From assembly GCF_001266615.1 (NCBI RefSeq), contig NZ_LGHZ01000014.1, positions 120,135 to 184,134 on the forward strand: 64,000 nucleotides of DNA, written 5' to 3'. The notes below the pieces were generated by a model. It worked only from the letters and a program-made list of their open reading frames with translations. It was not told where the DNA came from and made no database searches. Origin of the DNA: Kluyvera genomosp. 1 (lineage in GTDB: Bacteria; Pseudomonadota; Gammaproteobacteria; Enterobacterales; Enterobacteriaceae). Shown piece by piece: positions 1 to 8,499 of the stretch. Numbering within the stretch: position 1 is the first letter of the stretch; every line of letters starts with the position of its first letter. A program made the position numbers and the translations under genes.

Positions 1-85
1 ATTCTTGCACCGATCCGCTGATTTAAGTTGTCTTCAATAGTATTCATGGCGTAATAATATAGTGAACAACATACAGGGTGCAACT

Positions 86-604
86 ATGTCTATTCGTTTT
101 GCGACAAAAGAAGACTGCGCCGCGATTGCGGCCATTTATAACCATGCGGTGCTCCATACTGCGGCTATCTGGAACGATAAAACCGTTGATACCGACAACC
201 GCATCGCCTGGTTTGAGGCGCGTCAGTTCGGTAACTTCCCGGTGCTGGTGAGTGAAGAAAACGGGATTGTCACCGGCTACGCCTCCTATGGCGACTGGCG
301 TAATTTTGACGGTTTCCGCCATACGGTCGAGCACTCGGTGTACGTTCACCCGGATCATCAGGGCAAAGGGTTGGGCAATATTTTGCTCGGCGCGCTCATT
401 GAAGAAGCCAAACGTCGCGGTAAGCATGTAATGGTGGCCGGTATCGAATCGCAAAACCATGCTTCATTACATCTACATGAAAAACATGGGTTTATCACTA
501 CCGGGCAAATGCCGCAGGTGGGGACGAAGTTCGGCCGCTGGCTGGACTTAACCTTTATGCAGCTGCAGCTGGATAACCGTCTGGCGCCGGACAATCAGGC
601 ATGA
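86..604 (+). CDS. mnaT: L-amino acid N-acyltransferase MnaT (YncA)
   Basis: A 172-residue GNAT-family acetyltransferase. The family transfers acetyl from acetyl-CoA to the alpha-amino group of methionine and related toxic amino acids such as methionine sulfone or phosphinothricin. The acetyl-CoA pyrophosphate loop HPDHQGKGLG is visible near residue 98, and the C-terminal GTKFGRWLDLTFMQLQLD is typical of E. coli MnaT. The ATG at 86 gives the family N-terminus MSIRFA and follows an AGGG ribosome site; an ATG at 62 would add eight unconserved residues. The stop overlaps the ydcZ start (ATGA), so the two are translationally coupled, as in E. coli. Cytoplasmic. Confident from near-identity to the remembered E. 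coli protein. Confidence 0.95.
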   Translation: MSIRFATKEDCAAIAAIYNHAVLHTAAIWNDKTVDTDNRIAWFEARQFGNFPVLVSEENGIVTGYASYGDWRNFDGFRHTVEHSVYVHPDHQGKGLGNILLGALIEEAKRRGKHVMVAGIESQNHASLHLHEKHGFITTGQMPQVGTKFGRWLDLTFMQLQLDNRLAPDNQA

Positions 605-1050
605 ATCAATCCCTCACGCTAACGTTCCTGATAGCGGCCGGTATTGGCCTGGTTATCCAGAACACGCTGATGGTGCGCATCACCCAATCCGCCTCGACCA
701 TTCTGGTGGCAATGCTACTGAATTCGCTGGTAGGTATCGTTTTGTTTGTCACGATTTTGCTCATTAAGCATGGTCTGTCTGGCGTCAACGAGCTGGTGTC
801 TACCATTAAGTGGTGGACGCTTATCCCCGGCCTGCTGGGGTCTTTTTTTGTCTTTGCCAGTATCAGCGGTTATCAGTATGTCGGCGCGGCAACCACCATT
901 GCGGTACTGGTGGCCAGCCAGCTGATTGGTGGGCTGGTGATGGATATCGTGAAAAGTCACGGTATTCCCTGGCGGGCGCTGGTGGGGCCGGTGTGCGGCG
1001 CGGTGATGTTAATTATTGGCGCATGGCTGGTGGCAAGGCGGCAGTTTTGA
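601..1050 (+). CDS. ydcZ: YdcZ-family (DMT superfamily) inner-membrane protein
   Basis: A 149-residue very hydrophobic protein with about five predicted membrane segments (roughly residues 6-24, 33-55, 70-92, 95-113 and 124-144), matching the DUF606/YdcZ group of small drug/metabolite-type transporters. It starts inside the mnaT stop codon, and the ydcZ-mnaT pair is conserved in E. coli. The substrate is unknown; a role in exporting amino acids or the products MnaT modifies is only an inference from the pairing. Confidence 0.88.
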   Translation: MNQSLTLTFLIAAGIGLVIQNTLMVRITQSASTILVAMLLNSLVGIVLFVTILLIKHGLSGVNELVSTIKWWTLIPGLLGSFFVFASISGYQYVGAATTIAVLVASQLIGGLVMDIVKSHGIPWRALVGPVCGAVMLIIGAWLVARRQF

Positions 1051-1064
1051 AGCCAAAGCTCCCC

Positions 1065-1532
1065 TCACCGTGCTTTAAATAACCGGTTATCAAACTCGAA
1101 GGGCAGCACCGTCGCTTTCGCCGCAATAGCTTTAAAGGCGCTATGCTGGGGATTGACCAGAAAATTGTATTCAATCGGCAGGATGGCGCTCGGCACACCA
1201 AGCGCGACAGAGGCCCTTTCGCGGATCCAGTTATCGCCTATCGCCTGCACCGCTTTGGGTGCGGTTGGCGCATCCCAGCCGCCGGGAAGCGCGTGGGGAT
1301 CAATCTGTACAATCAGGCTATCCGGCACGTCGATGGTGAGCAACTCAAAGCCGCCAAGGCCAGGAAACTCATCCAGATGAACCAGAATCTCAAGGATCGC
1401 CAATGACGCCGCGCCGGTGGTATACACCATCGGCGTGCCTTCGCTATTCCAACGCCCATCGTAGTCGCGCGCGCCGTTGCCGGTCCAGGCTTCGGCAGCA
1501 AAGCGTGACTTAGTGAGCCGGTAAAGCCTCAA
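1065..1532 (-). CDS. RES-domain toxin of a RES/Xre toxin-antitoxin system
   Basis: A 155-residue RES-domain protein (PF08808). Characterised RES toxins (MbcT, ParT, Res) degrade or modify NAD+ or use it for ADP-ribosylation. Family signatures are visible: the N-terminal MRLYRLTKSRF, GRWNSEGTPMVYTT, SLAILEILVH and the C-terminal LVNPQHS, so the Arg, Tyr and Glu thought to form the active site are present. It begins with TTG, overlapping the antitoxin TGA as TTGA, with a GGGG-type ribosome site just upstream; this ties toxin translation to antitoxin translation. The pair sits between ydcZ and ydcY, which are neighbours in E. coli. Confidence 0.93.
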   Translation of the reverse strand: MRLYRLTKSRFAAEAWTGNGARDYDGRWNSEGTPMVYTTGAASLAILEILVHLDEFPGLGGFELLTIDVPDSLIVQIDPHALPGGWDAPTAPKAVQAIGDNWIRERASVALGVPSAILPIEYNFLVNPQHSAFKAIAAKATVLPFEFDNRLFKAR

Positions 1533-1972
1533 GAATAGACCCCATGTTCAAGCCGGTTAATCAGGCGCATCACTTCTACTGCCCCGGTTTCCGAAGCCAG
1601 CAGTTCCGCCGGTTTTTTCCAGTTGAGCCCACGAACCGGTTTATACAGCCAGTTTTGCGCCGCCACCTTATCCCCTTCAAACAGCTCCACGGCGCGGTCC
1701 ATCACGCGGATAAAGCGTACCAGACGCTCGCTTTGCTCGGCGTTAAAGCCGCTTTTCAGGCTGCGGTTAAAGGTGGTGCTGGGAATTCCGGTGATCTGGC
1801 GCAGCTCAACTTTCGAAATGTTCGACCATAAAATGATGCGGTCCGCCACTTCGCCGTCCAGGCCATCATAGATTTGTTCGATAAGCTGTACGCCGTCGTC
1901 GCTTTTCAGGCCAGCAAACTGCCACAGGCGTTCTGGGGTATGAGTGGAGGGTGCGGGGGTGTACATTTTCAT
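1529..1972 (-). CDS. Xre/MbcA/ParS-type antitoxin partner of the RES toxin
   Basis: A 147-residue antitoxin first in the operon. Residues about 45-85 form a helix-turn-helix-like region (VELRQITGIPSTTFNRSLK). The C-terminal half carries the toxin-binding domain (formerly DUF2384) with the signatures AQNWLYKP and SETGAVEVMRLINRLEHGVYS. In this family the last helices plug the toxin active site and the N-terminal half represses the promoter. The ATG at 1972 follows GGAG by about eight bases, favouring it over an internal ATG at 1966. Upstream lie repeated TGGTAT/ATACCA half-sites that could be the self-operator. Confidence 0.93.
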   Translation of the reverse strand: MKMYTPAPSTHTPERLWQFAGLKSDDGVQLIEQIYDGLDGEVADRIILWSNISKVELRQITGIPSTTFNRSLKSGFNAEQSERLVRFIRVMDRAVELFEGDKVAAQNWLYKPVRGLNWKKPAELLASETGAVEVMRLINRLEHGVYS

Positions 1973-1987
1973 CGCTAATTCTCCATT

Positions 1988-2015
1988 TGGTATTTTTATT
2001 TATACCATATGGTTT
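1988..2015. promoter_or_regulatory. Candidate autoregulatory operator of the RES/Xre operon
   Basis: Just upstream of the antitoxin start are TGGTAT (1988-1993), its inverse ATACCA (2002-2007) and TGGTTT (2010-2015). The last two overlap a perfect 10-base palindrome ACCATATGGT at 2004-2013. A minus-strand TATAAAT lies among them and could be the -10 element. Binding by the antitoxin is inferred from the family habit of self-repression. Confidence 0.5.
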
Positions 2016-2078
2016 ATGTTAGCAAAGAAGTGCAGCCCCCTCAACTATCGGGCTGAGGGAGCTGAGACGCGGGAAAAA

Positions 2079-2312
2079 TCAGAGGATAACGCCACCCTGG
2101 CTGAGCAGTTCACGACGCGCCTCTTCCAGCTCCTGCTGGTTTTTACCGTGGTGAGCAATCGCCACTCGCAGACGCTGCTGCTGGGTAAAACGATCTTCGC
2201 GGCTCAGTGCCGTATCGTCGCTCAATACCACCAGCAGTTCGTTCATATGCGTAATCACGCTCTCATCAAGCGCGGCATCAACGCGTTCGATGACTTCATC
2301 CAGATGTGACAT
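2079..2312 (-). CDS. ydcY: Conserved small protein YdcY (DUF2526)
   Basis: A 77-residue acidic, helical protein with no signal peptide, closely matching E. coli YdcY (MSHLDEVI start, LSREDR, QQQRLR). No biochemical function is established. The AAGGAG ribosome site lies in the short gap after the DppA-like gene stop at 2322, so the two genes are probably cotranscribed. In E. coli it neighbours ydcZ; here the RES/Xre pair separates them. Confidence 0.9.
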   Translation of the reverse strand: MSHLDEVIERVDAALDESVITHMNELLVVLSDDTALSREDRFTQQQRLRVAIAHHGKNQQELEEARRELLSQGGVIL

Positions 2313-2321
2313 AGTCGCTCC

Positions 2322-3920
2322 TTAATTGATTTTCACTTTCGAGAAATCACTGCCCATCAGGCTCACGCTATACCCGGTAATATTGCTGCGGGTGGCGTAG
2401 AAGGTTTTGCCATTTGCCAGCACAATCCATGGTGCCTGTTGGTAGTAGATTTCCTGCGCCTGGCCGTAGAGCGCGGCGCGTTTCGCCGGGTCGCTGACCA
2501 CCAGCGCTTTCTTCACCAGACCATCATACTCTTTATTACACCAGCGCGCGGCGTTAGAGCCGGATTTTATGCTGTCGCAGCCGAGCAACGTGTTGGCGAA
2601 GTTGTCCGGATCGCCGTTATCCGACATCCAGCCGTACAGTGCGCTATCGTGCTCGCCTTTGCGGATACCAGAAAGGTATTCGCCCCACTCGTAGCTGACG
2701 ATTTTGGCCTTCACGCCCACTTTGGCCCAGTCATTCTGAATCATCTCGGCAATACGACGCGAGTTCGGGTTGTAGGGACGCTGCACCGGCATTGACCACA
2801 GCGTCACATCTACGCCCTTCTCTAGCCCGGCCTGCTTCAGCAGCGCTTTGGCTTTTTCCGGGTTGTAGTCGTAATCCTGAAGATCTTTTTTGTAGCCCAT
2901 CATGTTCGGTGGAATCGGCGATTTCGCCACCGTACCAGAGCCCATAAACACCGCATTGACGATGGCCTGTTTATCGGTGGCGTAGTTCAACGCCTGGCGC
3001 ACCAGCACGTTATCAAAGGGTTTTTTCGCCGTGTTAAACGCCAGATAGCCGACGTTCAGCGCCTCGACCGCATGCAACGTGAGATCGTGGTTGCCTTTAA
3101 TCACATCAAACTGGACCGGCGATGGCGCCGGGATAATCTGGCATTCATTGGTTTGCAGTTTCGCCAGGCGCGTTTCGACGTTCGGCGTAATGGAGAAGAT
3201 CAGGTGCTTGGTCGGCACTGCACCATCCCAGTAGTTCGGGTTCGCCAGATAGCGAATCTGCGAGTCGACTTTGTACTGCTGCAGCACATACGGGCCGGTA
3301 CCGATTGGCCAGTTATCAACGTTTTCCGGGGTGCCTTGTTTCAGCATCGCATCGGCGTACTCTGCGGAGAGAATAGAGGCAAAATCCATTCCCCAGTCGG
3401 CAAGGAACGCCGCGTTCGGTTCATTCAGCACGAACTGTACGTGGTAATCATCGACCTTTTTCACCTCTTTAATCAGCTTATCAAGGCCAACGTCGCTGAA
3501 GTATTCATAGTTGCCCTGCGAGACGTTGTGATACGGATGGTCTTTATCCTTTTGACGCAGGACGGAGAAAATCACGTCGTCGGCGTTAAAGTCGCGGGTT
3601 GGTTTGAAAAATTTGTTGCTGTTGAACTTCACGCCCTGACGCAGCGTAAAGGTATAGGTCAAGCCGTCAGGCGAAATCTTCCAGTCGGTCGCCAGCGAAG
3701 GAACTGGGGTGTTCTTGACCGGGTCGAAGTTAATCAAACGGTTGTACAACACCTGTGAACTGGCGACAAAACTCGGGCCAGAGCTGGCAATCTGCGGGTT
3801 AAAGGATTCTGGTGACGCTTCGGAGCAGTAAATCAGCGTGTCGTTGTTTGCCGCCCAGGCGGCGCTTGCCGGTAACAGCGCGGTGAGCGCCAGCGCGAGG
3901 AGCGTTTTCCCTGTAGTCAT
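2322..3920 (-). CDS. DppA-like periplasmic peptide-binding protein (SBP family 5)
   Basis: A 532-residue extracytoplasmic solute-binding protein of family 5. Residues 1-23 form a Sec signal peptide with a probable AWA-A cleavage site. The mature part carries SBP-5 signatures (LIYCSEASPESFNPQ, PSLATDWKISPDGLTYTFTL, NYWDGAVP and a late CDSIKSG...RWCN pair like the DppA disulfide). It resembles DppA, the dipeptide receptor. No dppBCDF genes are adjacent, so it is an orphan receptor likely to feed the Dpp permease encoded elsewhere. An alternative is a related peptide or heme receptor. The GAAAGG ribosome site is nine bases before the ATG. Confidence 0.88.
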   Translation of the reverse strand: MTTGKTLLALALTALLPASAAWAANNDTLIYCSEASPESFNPQIASSGPSFVASSQVLYNRLINFDPVKNTPVPSLATDWKISPDGLTYTFTLRQGVKFNSNKFFKPTRDFNADDVIFSVLRQKDKDHPYHNVSQGNYEYFSDVGLDKLIKEVKKVDDYHVQFVLNEPNAAFLADWGMDFASILSAEYADAMLKQGTPENVDNWPIGTGPYVLQQYKVDSQIRYLANPNYWDGAVPTKHLIFSITPNVETRLAKLQTNECQIIPAPSPVQFDVIKGNHDLTLHAVEALNVGYLAFNTAKKPFDNVLVRQALNYATDKQAIVNAVFMGSGTVAKSPIPPNMMGYKKDLQDYDYNPEKAKALLKQAGLEKGVDVTLWSMPVQRPYNPNSRRIAEMIQNDWAKVGVKAKIVSYEWGEYLSGIRKGEHDSALYGWMSDNGDPDNFANTLLGCDSIKSGSNAARWCNKEYDGLVKKALVVSDPAKRAALYGQAQEIYYQQAPWIVLANGKTFYATRSNITGYSVSLMGSDFSKVKIN

Positions 3921-4182
3921 GGTTATATGCCTTTCAATTTTATTATAAGCGAGGACGCACTAATAACAGCACAGCGCCAGATAACTGGCAAATAACCAAT
4001 TTGTCTCAGGTTATGCTGAATAACCTTTTTTTGTTGGTTTCTTCATCGGCCAATCATCAGATTCAACTTAAGTAAAATCATTCAATGCCACGAGAATTAC
4101 CCTATTTACCCCTCTCTTTCGCCGTTTGTTGCATTTGCCTTTGCGTAAAGTAATGGCGTGAAGAAGTCTATGGGACAGGAAC

Positions 4183-5514
4183 GTGGCAAAAACTCTTTTA
4201 CGCAGCGGAAGTCTTGATGATTTCCAGGCCGTCGGCGGCGGCGGGCAAACCGTATTTCATTCCGCACTACAGGTGCGGGAAACGCTTCGTTTACGCAAGC
4301 AATACGCCCTGGCAGATTGTCTGGCGATACCGCAGCTTAACGATGAAGGCGACCGGGTCGATTGGTATTCCCCCGTTGCCGGTGACGTCATTTGTTGGAA
4401 AGCGGCGAATGAAACGCAGCGCACCCGCGCGCTGCACTATTTAGAAGGGCTTCAGGACAGCGCACGTACGCTCAGCAAAAAATGCCTGCAATCGGATAAA
4501 ACCGCCCAACAGCTGTTTGGCGCGCTACTGGAGAAATCACTGCAGTTTCCCGGTGAGAACCATCTTTTCCTCGTCGACGGCAAGCCGGTGATGAGCTTCT
4601 GGGGTTTTGTTAACCTTAATGAAGGTGCGCGCGAAGACGCTCTCGACTGCCTGCGCTACGTTGAGCCTGAACAGCCTGAAGAACCGGTTATTACCGACAT
4701 TCCGGAAGTGGAAGCGCCGGACGTTCCTGCAGTCACCTTTAGCGAAGCCGATGCACCGCTGCTCAGCGCTAATGAGCCGCTGATTAATGCCTATACCCTG
4801 CCGGACGAAACGCAGGAGGAAGTACCAGCACCAGTCGAAGCCATTGTGGTTGAAACCGTTGAGCCAAAGGCCCGGCGTTCGCGCTGGGTGTGGGCCGCTC
4901 CGCTGGCGGCGGCGGTAGCCGCGGTCGCTGTCGCCGTCCCACTGATGATCCCCGCGAGCCAGGCAGAATCCGAGCCAGTCACCGAGACTGTCTCAACCCC
5001 TGAACCCGTCACACTAAAAGCCCCTGACATGCCGGTATTGCTCACCGCCCTGCCGCTGCATCAGGCCAGCGTTAAGGCTGAGCCCGTTGTCCAGCAGGAA
5101 GAAAAACCGCCGGTCATTGCCGCGATCCCGAAAGATGCATTAGTGATGGATGCCGATCAGATGCGCGTCGGCACCACCCGCTTCCTCAACGGTAGCTGGC
5201 GCGTGCAGATGGACATCAGCGATGCCCACAGCGGCAAAGCACCGAATCTGCGCTATCAGATTCAGAACAATAAAGGCACGGCCCGCGTAGTTCGCGACGG
5301 CAATATTGTCTGCAAAGCGGCGGTCTTCTCCGGGCTGCATCAAAACGGCGAGCTGATGATTAAGAGCCGCGGCAACGCCCAGTGCAGCGATGGCGCACGC
5401 TATCCGCTGCCTGAAATCAGCTGTAAGCCAGGCAATAGCAACGTTGCCGTCTGTACCGCGCGGTTTGATGCCAAAACGGTCGTGCCGTTGACCTTTAAGA
5501 AGACCGGAGCCTAA
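4183..5514 (+). CDS. srfA: SrfA-family protein, first gene of srfABC
   Basis: A 443-residue protein recognised as SrfA, the first of the srfABC set named in Salmonella as SsrB-regulated factors. Residues 1-160 form a soluble domain (VICWKA, FLVDGKPVMSFWGFVNL). Residues 160-230 are an acidic Pro/Glu-rich linker. A basic KARRSRW then precedes one membrane segment at about 235-257. A C-terminal domain with at least four cysteines follows (300-443). By the positive-inside rule the N-terminus is cytoplasmic and the Cys-rich end periplasmic. Translation starts at GTG after GGACAGGA; an ATG at 4170 is out of frame. srfB follows after three bases. The molecular role is unknown. Confidence 0.85.
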   Translation: MAKTLLRSGSLDDFQAVGGGGQTVFHSALQVRETLRLRKQYALADCLAIPQLNDEGDRVDWYSPVAGDVICWKAANETQRTRALHYLEGLQDSARTLSKKCLQSDKTAQQLFGALLEKSLQFPGENHLFLVDGKPVMSFWGFVNLNEGAREDALDCLRYVEPEQPEEPVITDIPEVEAPDVPAVTFSEADAPLLSANEPLINAYTLPDETQEEVPAPVEAIVVETVEPKARRSRWVWAAPLAAAVAAVAVAVPLMIPASQAESEPVTETVSTPEPVTLKAPDMPVLLTALPLHQASVKAEPVVQQEEKPPVIAAIPKDALVMDADQMRVGTTRFLNGSWRVQMDISDAHSGKAPNLRYQIQNNKGTARVVRDGNIVCKAAVFSGLHQNGELMIKSRGNAQCSDGARYPLPEISCKPGNSNVAVCTARFDAKTVVPLTFKKTGA

Positions 5515-5517
5515 GAC

Positions 5518-8499
5518 ATGCTGGTGACACTTTGCGATTACAAACAGAGCGTAACGCTCATTGCCAACAGCGGCGTCCAGTTCCTTGACTTCGGTCTGAG
5601 CCCTCAGGAGTCGCTGCAAAATGGCCGATTCGTGCGCAAAACGGCTAATGGCCCGCTGCTGCGTCTGGACTACGACGTCGTCAACCAACGCCATACGCTG
5701 CCGGGCGAACCGGGGCGTCCGCCGGAAGTGGTGAAACCCGAATCCACTCTCGCGCTGCACCACTCCCTGAAGCTGTTAGACGGCGTGTGGCTGCCGCTGC
5801 CGTTCTTACGTTTTAACCCGCCACGCACCTTCGTCGAAGGCCCGGATAACTGGGCGCGCGTGCAAATTCGCAGGCTTGCTGAACCTGACTCTGCAGGCAA
5901 TACCCACCGCGTAACGCTGGCATTTGATAGCCAGATTAGCGACGATGCGGCCAACGCGCTGTCGCCGGTCGCCAACGATTTACTCAACGGCACCCGCTTT
6001 GCGCTCGCCTGGCGCGACGATGAGCTGGCCGATTTTCTCGATCAAACGTGGATCGACGGCTGGCTGCGTGAAGTATTCCAGCAGACGGTGGCGACACACG
6101 AAAGCCGCAGCGAACGCGATGTCACTCAGGCGTTGCGCAGCTTTGAATATCAGGGGCACTGGTTGAATATTCTGGCGCTGCTGGGCGAACAGCTCACGGT
6201 ACCGGAAATCAAAATCGTCACCGCCACCTTAAGCACCCCGGCGATTCCGGTCGATTTGATTCTGGATGTTGGCAACACCCACACCTGCGGCGTGATCATT
6301 GAAGATCACGGCGACGCCAACGATGGCCTGCGCCAAACCGCCGAACTGCAGGTCCGTTCGTTAAGCGAGCCGCAATACCTCAACGAACCGCTGTTTACCA
6401 GCCGCGTTGAATTTTCGGAATCACGCTTTGGCAAACAGCATTTCTCGGTCGAGAGCGGTCGTGAAGATGCCTTTATCTGGCCGTCCCTGGTGCGCGTGGG
6501 TGATGAAGCCCGCAAGCTGGCGATGCAACGCTTAGGGACTGAAGGCTACAGCGGCATCTCCAGCCCGCGCCGCTATTTATGGGACGAAACGCCGACCGTT
6601 CAGGACTGGCGCTTTAGCCAGATGAATGGTAAAACCCAGCGCGAGCCGCTGGCTACGGCTTTCCCGCTGATGAACCTGATGAATGATGAAGGCCAGCCGC
6701 TGTTCACTCTGCCGCCGGATGAACGCATGCCGGTCTTCTCGCCGCAGTACAGCCGTAGCACCCTGATGACCCATATGCTGTGCGAAATCCTGTCGCAGGC
6801 GCTGGGACAGATCAACAGCGTGGCGACGCGTCTGCGCCTGGGCTTCCCGGCCTCGCCGCGCCAACTGCGTACGCTTATCCTGACCCTGCCCTCAGCAATG
6901 CCAAAACAGGAGCGCGAGATCTTCCGCCGCCGTATGTTCGAAGCCATCGCATTGGTGTGGAAAGCCATGGGCTGGCACCCACAGGACGACGATTTTGCCC
7001 ACGTCCGCGTACAGGAAAAAAGCGTGGTGCCGATCCCCAAAATCCATATGGAGTGGGACGAAGCCAGCTGCGGCCAACTGGTGTGGCTGTATAACGAAGC
7101 CATCTCTCATTTCTCCGGACAAACCGAAGCGCTGTTTGCCGCGATGGCGCGTCCGGACCGCCAGCCAGAGCCCGGAGTCGCCCCAGGACGTGCGCTGCGC
7201 ATAGCCTCGCTGGATCTGGGCGGCGGCACGACAGATATGGCGATTTCCCAATATCAACTGGATGACGGGATCGGCGGCAACGTCAAAATCACCCCACAAC
7301 TGTTGTTCCGCGAAGGGTTTAAAATCGCCGGTGACGACGTGCTGCTGGATATTATTCAGCGCTGTGTGCTGCCTGCGCTGCAAACCCAACTGCAAAAATC
7401 CGGCGTCGCGGATGCACAGGCCCTAATGGCAACGCTGTTTGGCGATTCAGGGCGGCTGGACACTCAGGCCGTGCTCCGCCAGCAAACGACGCTGCAGTTA
7501 TTTATGCCGATCGGTCATGCGATTCTCGCCGCCTGGGAGCAAAGCGATGTCCAGGATCCATTGGCCGGTCTGCACGCTACTTTTGGCGAGCTGCTGCCGC
7601 AAACGCCCACGCGTAACGTAATGAACTATGTCGGCCAGGCCATTGAACATGCCCTACCCACCGGCAACGCGCCGTTTGATCTGCTCGCGGTACCGCTGGA
7701 GGTGAATTTTAACCGTCTCCAGCAAGCGATGTTGGCCGGCGAGTTTACCCTCGCCGGGCCTCTGCACGCGCTGTGTGAAGCGATATCACACTATGCCTGC
7801 GACGTGCTGCTGGTCACCGGGCGACCGGGCTGTTTACCGGGCGTTCAGGCACTGATCCGCTACCTGCAGCCGGTGCCGGTCAACCGCATGGTATGGCTGG
7901 ATAAGTATCACGTGCATGAATGGTATCCGTTCAGTCAACAAGGGCGCATCGGCAACCCGAAATCGACCGCCGCGGTGGGCGCGATGCTGTGCAGCCTGGC
8001 GTTGGACTTGCGCCTGCCGCACTTCAACTTTAAGGCTGCGGATATTGGTGCGTACTCTACCGTGCGCTATCTGGGCGTGTTGGATAAAACCGTCAACACA
8101 CTGCGCGATGAGAACATCTGGTATCACGATCTCGATCTGGATAAGCCGGGTGCGAAGCTCGACGCTCGCCTGCACTTCCCGCTGCGCGGCAACGTGACGC
8201 TCGGTTTCCGTCAGCTCGCCAATACCCGCTGGCCCGCAACGCCGCTGTATACGCTGAGTATCAATTCGCCGGAACTGGCCAAAGCCATTGCCGGTGACGG
8301 CGTGCTCCAGGTGCGTTTGAAACTGCAAGGCGGCAGCAAGCACGAAGCCCCACAAGCGTTCGTCCTGAGCGACGCCTGGCTGCAGGATGGCACGCCGGTT
8401 TCACCGGACGCCCTGACGCTAAAACTGAATACCCTGGCCGACCGCCGTCACAGCGGCAGCCACTACTGGATTGATAGCGGGAGTGTATTCCTGAAATGA
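5518..8499 (+). CDS. srfB: SrfB-family actin/Hsp70-like ATPase
   Basis: A 993-residue SrfB protein. Two ASKHA phosphate loops are visible: DVGNTHTCG at 250-258 (phosphate 1) and DLGGGTTD at 566-573 (phosphate 2). A later VTGRPGCLPGVQ at about 766-777 could be the adenosine motif. The central half therefore looks like an actin/Hsp70-type ATPase with long N- and C-terminal additions. There is no signal peptide or membrane segment. It sits in a coupled operon between membrane-anchored SrfA and SrfC, which it overlaps by four bases (ATGA). The virulence-factor label comes from Salmonella regulation; SrfABC from Xenorhabdus has been reported as cytotoxic, but the mechanism is not settled. Confidence 0.88.
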   Translation: MLVTLCDYKQSVTLIANSGVQFLDFGLSPQESLQNGRFVRKTANGPLLRLDYDVVNQRHTLPGEPGRPPEVVKPESTLALHHSLKLLDGVWLPLPFLRFNPPRTFVEGPDNWARVQIRRLAEPDSAGNTHRVTLAFDSQISDDAANALSPVANDLLNGTRFALAWRDDELADFLDQTWIDGWLREVFQQTVATHESRSERDVTQALRSFEYQGHWLNILALLGEQLTVPEIKIVTATLSTPAIPVDLILDVGNTHTCGVIIEDHGDANDGLRQTAELQVRSLSEPQYLNEPLFTSRVEFSESRFGKQHFSVESGREDAFIWPSLVRVGDEARKLAMQRLGTEGYSGISSPRRYLWDETPTVQDWRFSQMNGKTQREPLATAFPLMNLMNDEGQPLFTLPPDERMPVFSPQYSRSTLMTHMLCEILSQALGQINSVATRLRLGFPASPRQLRTLILTLPSAMPKQEREIFRRRMFEAIALVWKAMGWHPQDDDFAHVRVQEKSVVPIPKIHMEWDEASCGQLVWLYNEAISHFSGQTEALFAAMARPDRQPEPGVAPGRALRIASLDLGGGTTDMAISQYQLDDGIGGNVKITPQLLFREGFKIAGDDVLLDIIQRCVLPALQTQLQKSGVADAQALMATLFGDSGRLDTQAVLRQQTTLQLFMPIGHAILAAWEQSDVQDPLAGLHATFGELLPQTPTRNVMNYVGQAIEHALPTGNAPFDLLAVPLEVNFNRLQQAMLAGEFTLAGPLHALCEAISHYACDVLLVTGRPGCLPGVQALIRYLQPVPVNRMVWLDKYHVHEWYPFSQQGRIGNPKSTAAVGAMLCSLALDLRLPHFNFKAADIGAYSTVRYLGVLDKTVNTLRDENIWYHDLDLDKPGAKLDARLHFPLRGNVTLGFRQLANTRWPATPLYTLSINSPELAKAIAGDGVLQVRLKLQGGSKHEAPQAFVLSDAWLQDGTPVSPDALTLKLNTLADRRHSGSHYWIDSGSVFLK

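Noticed and set aside
1..85. Partial gene at the left edge
   Set aside because: No open frame of note reaches the edge; the segment reads as the mnaT upstream region.
5140..5763. Minus-strand 207-codon frame over srfA/srfB, and similar long antisense frames in srfBC, fumA, dppA-like, pntB and malX
   Set aside because: These are shadows of GC-rich genes in the opposite strand; they match no family and lack ribosome sites.
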